A DNA stretch of 64,000 nt from Allium sativum. Its lineage: Eukaryota; Streptophyta; Magnoliopsida; Asparagales; Amaryllidaceae. The DNA lies in NCBI GenBank assembly GCA_030737875.1, contig CM060922.1, positions 324,355,956 to 324,419,955 of the forward strand, read 5' to 3'. The notes under the pieces are model-generated. The model saw nothing but the letters and a program-made list of their open reading frames with translations. It was not told the DNA's origin and ran no database searches. Positions within the stretch are counted from its first letter, which is position 1, and the number at the start of each line of letters is the position of its first letter. Positions 57,526 through 64,000 of the stretch are shown here, piece by piece. The position numbers and the translations under genes are program-made.

Positions 57526-57561
57526 ATCTTCCCCACTTAAAATAATTTCGTCCTCGAAATT
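57526..57561 (-). other. Polypurine tract and hairpin, element A
   Basis: AAGTGGGGAAGATTG on the minus strand abuts the LTR. AATTTCG (57544-57550) and CGAAATT (57555-57561) form a perfect stem. Confidence 0.82.
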
Positions 57562-57706
57562 GCTAAAAGGTAGAGGACGACCCTATCGACTGGTTAGAAC
57601 ATATTTGTTCACTTCTTAACTTCAGTTTCGATTGAACCAATTTAATTTTAATTAAATTATTAATTAGTTTTTATCAACGAAAATTTTCGAAAATCCTGAA
57701 AATTTT

Positions 57707-57838
57707 CTAATGCCTTAACTCTTCGAAAAATTTCTCTACCTCCTCCTTTGTACTGGTCAATAGGTCAAACCACCACTCGCCTCTCTGGGCCATCTCCATC
57801 CCAAAAGAAAATCGAACAGCCATGCGGCTTGCCAATTC
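57707..57838 (-). pseudogene. Coding-like relic in element A interior, unknown function
   Basis: A minus-strand frame of 43 codons before TAG (57707-57709), with two TGA codons just upstream at 57842-57847. The C-terminus reads STKEEVEKFFEELRH. It resembles the frame at 54535-54666 in element B and another at about 58931-59065. I do not recognise the family. It may be the last piece of an ancestral reading frame, or chance openness of a conserved noncoding block. Confidence 0.28.
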
Positions 57839-59584
57839 GGCTCATCAACATCTCAAACCCATATATAATATAAACTAGTACCTTTTTGTTAGGCATATCA
57901 TTATATCCTTTCCACCTGTTATCAATTCAGCATATACCAATGTCATGTCAATCAAACTCCAAATCAGTTTTATCTCTAACACAACCATTCGTTTTTAACC
58001 AAGCCAAATCCCATTTCAACTCAAGTTCAATTCTTGATTTTCAATTCCTTAACTCCTCAATCTAATACCATTTCGGATTCTAATTTCACAAATCCAATCT
58101 TATTCGTTTTCAATTCAACTTCAGTTACCACTTAACTGACTTTACTTTAATTCAAATCTGCTTTCACAAATTTCTGTTAAATTTGTTTTTAATTTAAATA
58201 GAAATTTCCCTGGGAGTTTTCAAACAGTTTACTCTTTTCAAAAATCAAAATTTCCTTTTGAATATGTCACTGAACCTTTAATTAATATTCCATTAGTTAA
58301 ATCACTTCTCTATTTCTTTATCAATATTTGTTAACCAAATATTTTCAATAACCATATTGGCTTTTATGTTATTTGGAAAGCATTTCCGAATATCGCCTTC
58401 CTTTATTTTCTAAACTTTAGAAAATATACGCTATTTATAATTGGAAAATATTCCAATTACTTATCTCTTTTCCGATCTCGTTTATTTCTATACTTAGGAA
58501 ATATTCTTTATTATATTTCCAAGCTTACACTTATTTGGGTTAAAACGGATGTTGTGTAAAACATCGTTACGACAACCCAAATACTATATTCAACAAATTC
58601 TTATTCAACATTGATCTTCAAGCCTGAAATCTTACTATTTATTTGTTAATAATGAAATCAATCAAGTTGGTTATAACTACCTCTCAGACCTTGATTGAAT
58701 AACATTTATAACGTCAAAACAGATATGACTACTTACTCGAGTAATCAATACCGTCCAACTACTTATTCACTTTTAAACACGTATACGCTTCCTCTTTCTA
58801 TTCTTTCGAGATTTTATTCCTAGTCTTTTTTTTTTTATTTTACTATTCTATTTCTTAGTTCGTTTCCTTATCGACTTCTATATATATATCGATATGTTGA
58901 TTTCTAACTATCAAATTATCTTAAAAATATTCTGACTCCTTAAATTCCCGGAAAAATTCGCCATAACCTCCTTTGTACTAGGAGCATCGGGATATTTCAA
59001 ATAGCCTCCCATGGCCCTTACCAATCCAAAAGAAAAAGAAAAAGCCAAGCGGCTAGCCGATACGGCGCATAAAATCTCATATATGAATTAAATACATACC
59101 TTTTCGTCGAGCATTCTATTTATATACCTTCATACCTTATCCATACCTATCTCACGTATATTTATACCTACCCAATCTATTTTAACTATACCTGATCGTT
59201 TTAACTCAATTCGTTAATTAATTTGTTAATTAACTCTTTAGTATATTTCACTTTTATATTTGAACATGACATGTTCAAATATATTCTAACTTGCTTATTG
59301 ACTAATTTGAATCCAAATTTCAAATTTAAGTTCTATATTTGATTTTGAATATCCATTTACAAATCCAATTCACCTTTCAAAGTTCAACTTCAAATTCAAT
59401 ACTCTATTAACTAATTCCTCTTCGACTTAGTTAATTCTATTCAATTTCTATTCAAATTTTATATATTCAAATTCTATATATTCAAATTCTATAGTTTAAA
59501 TTCCCTTTTGAATTCTATATTCAAATTCCATTATATTCAAATCCTATATTTGAATTCCATTTGAATTCTATATTCCAATTCCCA

Positions 59585-59760
59585 TTTCAAACTATTTGAA
59601 TTCTGTATTCAAATTTCATTTCAATCTATTTGAATTCTATATTCAAATTTCATTTCAAACTATTTGAATTCTATATTCAAATTTCATTTCAAACTATTTG
59701 AATTCTATATTCAAATTTCATTTCAAACTATTTGAATTTTCTTTATTCAAACTCTATATT
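59585..59760. repeat. 34-bp tandem repeats in element A interior
   Basis: Four to five units contain ATTTCATTTCAAACTATTTG and AATTCTATATTCAA; looser TTCAAATTCTATA units precede from about 59450. Confidence 0.85.
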
Positions 59761-60540
59761 CAAATCTATTTTATAAATCCCATTTTGAAATTCAACACAA
59801 CTTGTCTTTCCCAAAACAAATTCAAAACAGTATCTCTGGTAGTAATTCGTCACTTACAACTCGAAAATGAATACTGATGATGCAGCTGTCATCATCAGAA
59901 TCTATTTTACGGTGATCGAAGTGAGTTCAATACTATAAAACCATTTCTAAACATTTCCACTTTGAAATTCACTTCAAAATAATTCATACTGCTTGTAAAA
60001 TAATTTAAAATCTCCCAGGATCTTAAATTTTCCTTATTTTTAATCCAAATCCATTTACAAACACTTATCCAATTGTCCAGAGTTTTAACTCAATTTCTGG
60101 TTTAAATTTCAGATTTAACTCATCTGATTTCACGTATTTCACTTATATGAATTCTGATTGGTTATTTACATAACCATTTTAATTTATAATCTTACTTGAT
60201 TACAATAACAACCAATATATATTCATTCCAATATATACATCTTCTTTATATCAAAATATAATTTGGGTAAAATTATTCTATTTACCCTCTTTCCAAAACA
60301 TACCATGACGGTTCATCGTATTCGAGTGTTTACAAAATCCCTACCGATACAGTGGATCAAACTGATCGACCAGAACTCATAAACTACTCAACCAATAAAT
60401 CTCCACAATATAAAATTATTTTTTTATATCATCTACAAGTACGTTCACTCGTATATATACACTCAAACTCAGTCTAGGGTATTACTAACCCTATCCCTAC
60501 CGAGTCACGCCACAGAGCCAAGTTAATCAATTAACCTTCT

Positions 60541-60552
60541 GCTCTGATACCA
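60541..60552 (-). other. Primer-binding site of element A
   Basis: TGGTATCAGAGC, perfect, two bases inside the 5' LTR. Confidence 0.92.
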
Positions 60553-60554
60553 AC

Positions 60555-63500
60555 TGTAATGACATGGATTTTGAGCGACTTTGGTTATCGACATAAACTC
60601 GATGTCGATAACCAAAACACCGAAAAATCCTGGTAATTAGTGAAAGAAATTAGAGGGTGAGGAAAGATAAGATAGAAACTTAGAATAGAAGAAGAAGAAG
60701 AACACAACATCAGAGTAACACGAATCTCACAGCGGAACGAATAACATATAATATATATAACATAACTTGAAATATACATCTGTACTTGAATATACATCAA
60801 TATCAAAGTACATCACTTACAACACAGCGGAAATAACTATAGCTATATGATCCTGAAGCCTCCTGCTCCAAGCTCTTCCAGTATATCTGTAAATCCAGAC
60901 TACTTGACTGCCCATACAAATTTAGGCACCCAAGAGTTTAGGGAAAACAACAAAGTAAACTCCGGGTCAGTCATGGGACTGGTATGAGTAAAACAGTTTA
61001 AAAACAGTTCGAACAAGTACACGATATCTCATAAGACCACGCCGCATAACGGAACGGGTTTTTCCCTTATGAGAATCCAAAATATCTTTATATCAAAAAC
61101 CTTTTGATATTATAATAATGTCTATCAACCACAGTATATATAATCATCTAGCAGAAATGCTTTCATCTCATGTTCTACATATATAGTATACAATCACAAC
61201 CGCAAGCACGTATTGGGTAATGGATTTCCAACTATGACAAGGTATGGAACCACCTTTCGCTGTGCACCTCTAGAGAGGAATACACTGGGTTCAACAAGAA
61301 CATCTTGCAACCCGGCCACACACGACCGACCACTCATTTCGCTTGAGTGTATCGAATGTATATCACCAACGGTTAGGATCAGTAACCGTTTCCTAAATGG
61401 GACATCATCAACAATAGATTTTTAGAAATAAATGAAACTCTAGATCAGGTGATTATACACCCTACTTCGGTGCGACCGACTTAGGCATGCTGCCTGCCCG
61501 ATTTCTGTCATTTACCGGTTGATGAGGCTTGAGGTTACACTTCATCATCCCATCAGATTCACTTCGAATGTCACATCGTCAAATCCATCAAATCACCGAT
61601 TGACGTCCTCAACAATACATTATGTGTTAGCTAAAAGAAGTTTCCTTCTCCGCCTCCACTCTTGGTACGGTTGGAGAAATCAATATACGTGATCATCTGG
61701 AAATACTCTGTCAGACATCCGTCCATACAAATCATCCAGGAACAGGATGAACCGAAGGCACTATCAGTACATCCATCTTAGGTAGTGTTATCTAAGACTT
61801 ATACAATAGCCCTTGCACTTTACTCCGTCCTCAATTATCTTTGGCATATATGATTCGCAACGCTTATGCCAATACAGAGTGGTTCTTTGGATAATAATCC
61901 AACCGGTCTCTCCATATTAACAACGTTAAAATGGTCAAAACTTCGATAGTCTGTGATTTAACTATCGAATAAAAACAAGTGTGCAAACAACGATATTATT
62001 TCCAAATGGAAATTATATCGATCAAACATCATTTAACATTTATATCCTTAGTTCATTTTTTCATCTCCTATTTCCCTATATTCAATATTTCTTATTTTCT
62101 AAATTTGGAAAATATATGTTATTAACAATGGAAAACATTTCCATTTCTTGTTTTCTTTATTAGAAAACATTTCTGGTTTCTTATTTGGAGAACATTTCCA
62201 AAGCTTCTTCATTGGACTTAGACATATGTTTAAACAAACCATCGCAATGCCAACTCAAACCATTCCCTTTTACTGCTGAACCTTAACTATTCCCTAGTTA
62301 AAAACGAAGCCAATCAAGTTAGGGTAGAACTACCTCTCAGACCTTAACTGAACAACATTTCTAACTTAGAAATAGATAAAGTTCACTTTATATCCCTTTA
62401 CTAACTTCCTTACTTAACCCTCCTTCGAATAACTATATTCGATTGACTCTTTTCACTTAACTCTATTCGATTAACCCTTATCAATTAACTCTATTGGACT
62501 AACACTATTGGATTAACTCTATTTGACTAACGCTATTGATTTACTCATTTCACTTAACTCCTTTCGAATAAACTATATTCGATAAATCCTTTTACTTTCT
62601 TTGAATAAACTATATTCGATTAACTCATTTTACTTTCTATTCGAATAACTATATTCGATTAACTCATTTTACTTTCTATTCGAATAACTATATTCGATTA
62701 ACTTATTTTACTTTCTATTTGAATAACTATATTCGATTACTATATTCGGTTAACTCATTTTACTTTCTCTCTAATTGATTAAACTAACATCGATTAACTC
62801 TTTTTACTTTAACTCTAATCGATTAAACTAACATCGATTAGCTCCTTTTACTTTAACCCTAATCGATTAAACTAACATCGATTAGCTCCTTTGCTTTAAC
62901 TCTAATCGATTAAACTAACACCGATTAACTATTTTCTTTAACTCTAATCGATTAATCTAACATCGTTTAACTATTTTCTTTAACTCTAATCGATTAAACT
63001 AACATCGATTAACTATTTTCTTTAACTCTAATCGATTAAACTAACATCGATTAACTATTTTCTTTAACTCTAATCGATTAAACTAACATCGATTAACTAT
63101 TTTCTTTAACTCTAATCGATTAAACTTACATTGATTAACTATTCATTGATAAAGATTTACTTTTAGTAACAGTTCTTCACTTTACAAATGATTTTCCTTT
63201 TATAAAACTCTATTCGTTTTAAAAACATTTTTCCCTTTTATTTACTTTCGAAATATTTCCTTTAATAAAATATGTTGATTATATAAAATCCCTTTATTTC
63301 AATATACATTGAAATAATTCTTTTTACATCCCAGGGTCTTTTATGATATTTAAAATATCGAAAAACAATGATCAATATCATTCCAACACACATAATCCAT
63401 AACAGATTATATAATACATCATATATCACAATATATGAAAAACAGTAAAATAAATGTTGAGGAATCCAGTTGGATTCCTCCAACCTGTTTCCCTGCATCA

Positions 63501-64000
63501 CAGATGTTAAACAATATAGATAACATCACTTTCAGTTCCATATGATATATTCTGTTAAAAAGATTCAATATAGAAATTCAACTAACTGACTAGCAGTTCA
63601 ATCAAACAGTCAACAGACAGTCAATCAGCCAATATCAAACAGTTCTAAAAATACAACATGAAATTATAAACTGTTCAGAGTTAGTGAGATTTACTCACAT
63701 TGGCTGTTCATCGTTAAAGAACGATAAACTGTTATTTGATTTGAATCAAACAATTTATTCCGCCATAAATTCATACGAGCCCCAATCCACTTCAAGTCAG
63801 TTCCATGGCATAGCCACCGTCCCTACGATCCCAACATGACAGATGGTTCGTAAAACTAACACTGTATGAACGAGTTATTGCGTTTATAAGTTAGTAGACA
63901 AATTAAAAATTAAATTTAACTAAATAAAAGTTTAGCGGGCCTTACCCCGAAATAAAACACAACGGCCCATTCAAAACTTTCACCGGCCTACCCTTAAATC
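60555..64000 (-). repeat. 5' LTR of element A, truncated by window end
   Basis: It starts TGTAATGACATGG and is nearly identical to 44545-48022. It carries the terminal hairpin (60583-60613), CAGTC-ATGG-GACTG (60968-60981), AACGGTTA/TAACCGTT (61368-61390) and the 42-bp array (62775-63145). The window ends a few bases before the point where element B sits in the other LTR. Confidence 0.92.
62590..63145. repeat. 38/42-bp tandem repeats, 5' LTR of element A
   Basis: Counterpart of 46595-47165, with about one fewer 42-bp unit. Confidence 0.83.

Larger units (their letters stand above)
57562..60540 (-). mobile_element. Internal region of element A
   Basis: This 3.0-kb AT-rich region has no gag or pol domain. 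A block of roughly 250 bp occurs twice (about 57700-57960 and 58930-59160) and once in element B (about 54535-54780). The PBS-proximal 250 bp is conserved with elements B and D (CATACCATGACGGTTCATCG near 60300, and CTATCCCTACCGAGTCACG). Confidence 0.7.
44545..64000 (-). mobile_element. Element A: LARD-like element, interrupted by element B, right end outside window
   Basis: The left LTR is 44545-48026 plus 55793-57525 (5215 bp once B is removed). A 3.0-kb interior is flanked by a polypurine tract and a perfect Met-type PBS, and a second LTR runs from 60555 off the window. No gag or pol domain is seen, which fits the LARD definition of long LTRs and a noncoding interior. PPT, PBS type and small hairpins are shared with Tekay elements 1-3, so I infer mobilisation by that lineage. 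Confidence 0.85.

Overview
This window looks like repeat-rich heterochromatin from a flowering-plant nuclear genome. I see no host gene, tRNA, rRNA or CRISPR array. The evidence is a dense stack of nested LTR retrotransposons with plant hallmarks: initiator-tRNA-Met primer sites, a Ty3/gypsy chromovirus polyprotein of Tekay (Del) type, LTRs of 3.3 to 6.3 kb, and large coding-poor elements resembling LARDs. The DNA is AT-rich and most coding copies carry stops that fit C-to-T decay. I cannot name the species.

Layout. 1-3655: the 3' part of a plus-strand LARD-like LTR, its primer site and about 0.9 kb of internal sequence (element D). 3656-29511: a minus-strand LARD-like LTR (C) split into three pieces by two insertions. 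The first, element 1 (5157-16995, TSD GGCGC), is a full-length but disabled Tekay chromovirus with gag, protease, RT, RNase H, integrase and chromodomain on the minus strand. The second, element 2 (17566-28258, TSD TACAG), has two 4.4-kb LTRs around a gutted 1.9-kb interior. 29565-34193: a plus-strand LARD-like LTR (F). 34194-37453: a plus-strand Tat-like LTR, its primer site and the first 30 codons of a gag-like frame, followed by unresolved sequence. 37454-38516: the start of another minus-strand LTR (E).

The right third is nested four deep. LTR E is interrupted at 38517 by element 3, a gag-only Tekay relative. The 5' LTR of element 3 is interrupted at 44545 by LARD element A, which runs off the window. 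The left LTR of A is interrupted by LARD element B (48027-55787, TSD CTTCT). B has a 6.3-kb LTR on one side and a 71-bp LTR on the other.

How the parts relate. Only element 1 shows the whole enzyme set, and its reading frames are broken. Elements 2, 3, A and B keep what is needed in cis: primer site, polypurine tract, LTR ends and several shared hairpins. They look like non-autonomous passengers of Tekay-type machinery. The most interesting signal is not coding. Three Tekay-type LTR families carry a tandem pair of roughly 71-nt stem-loops whose stems change by compensatory substitutions, and upstream of the TATA box they carry 12-bp-spaced arrays of the palindrome GTCGAC. All alignments, counts and boundaries were made by eye.
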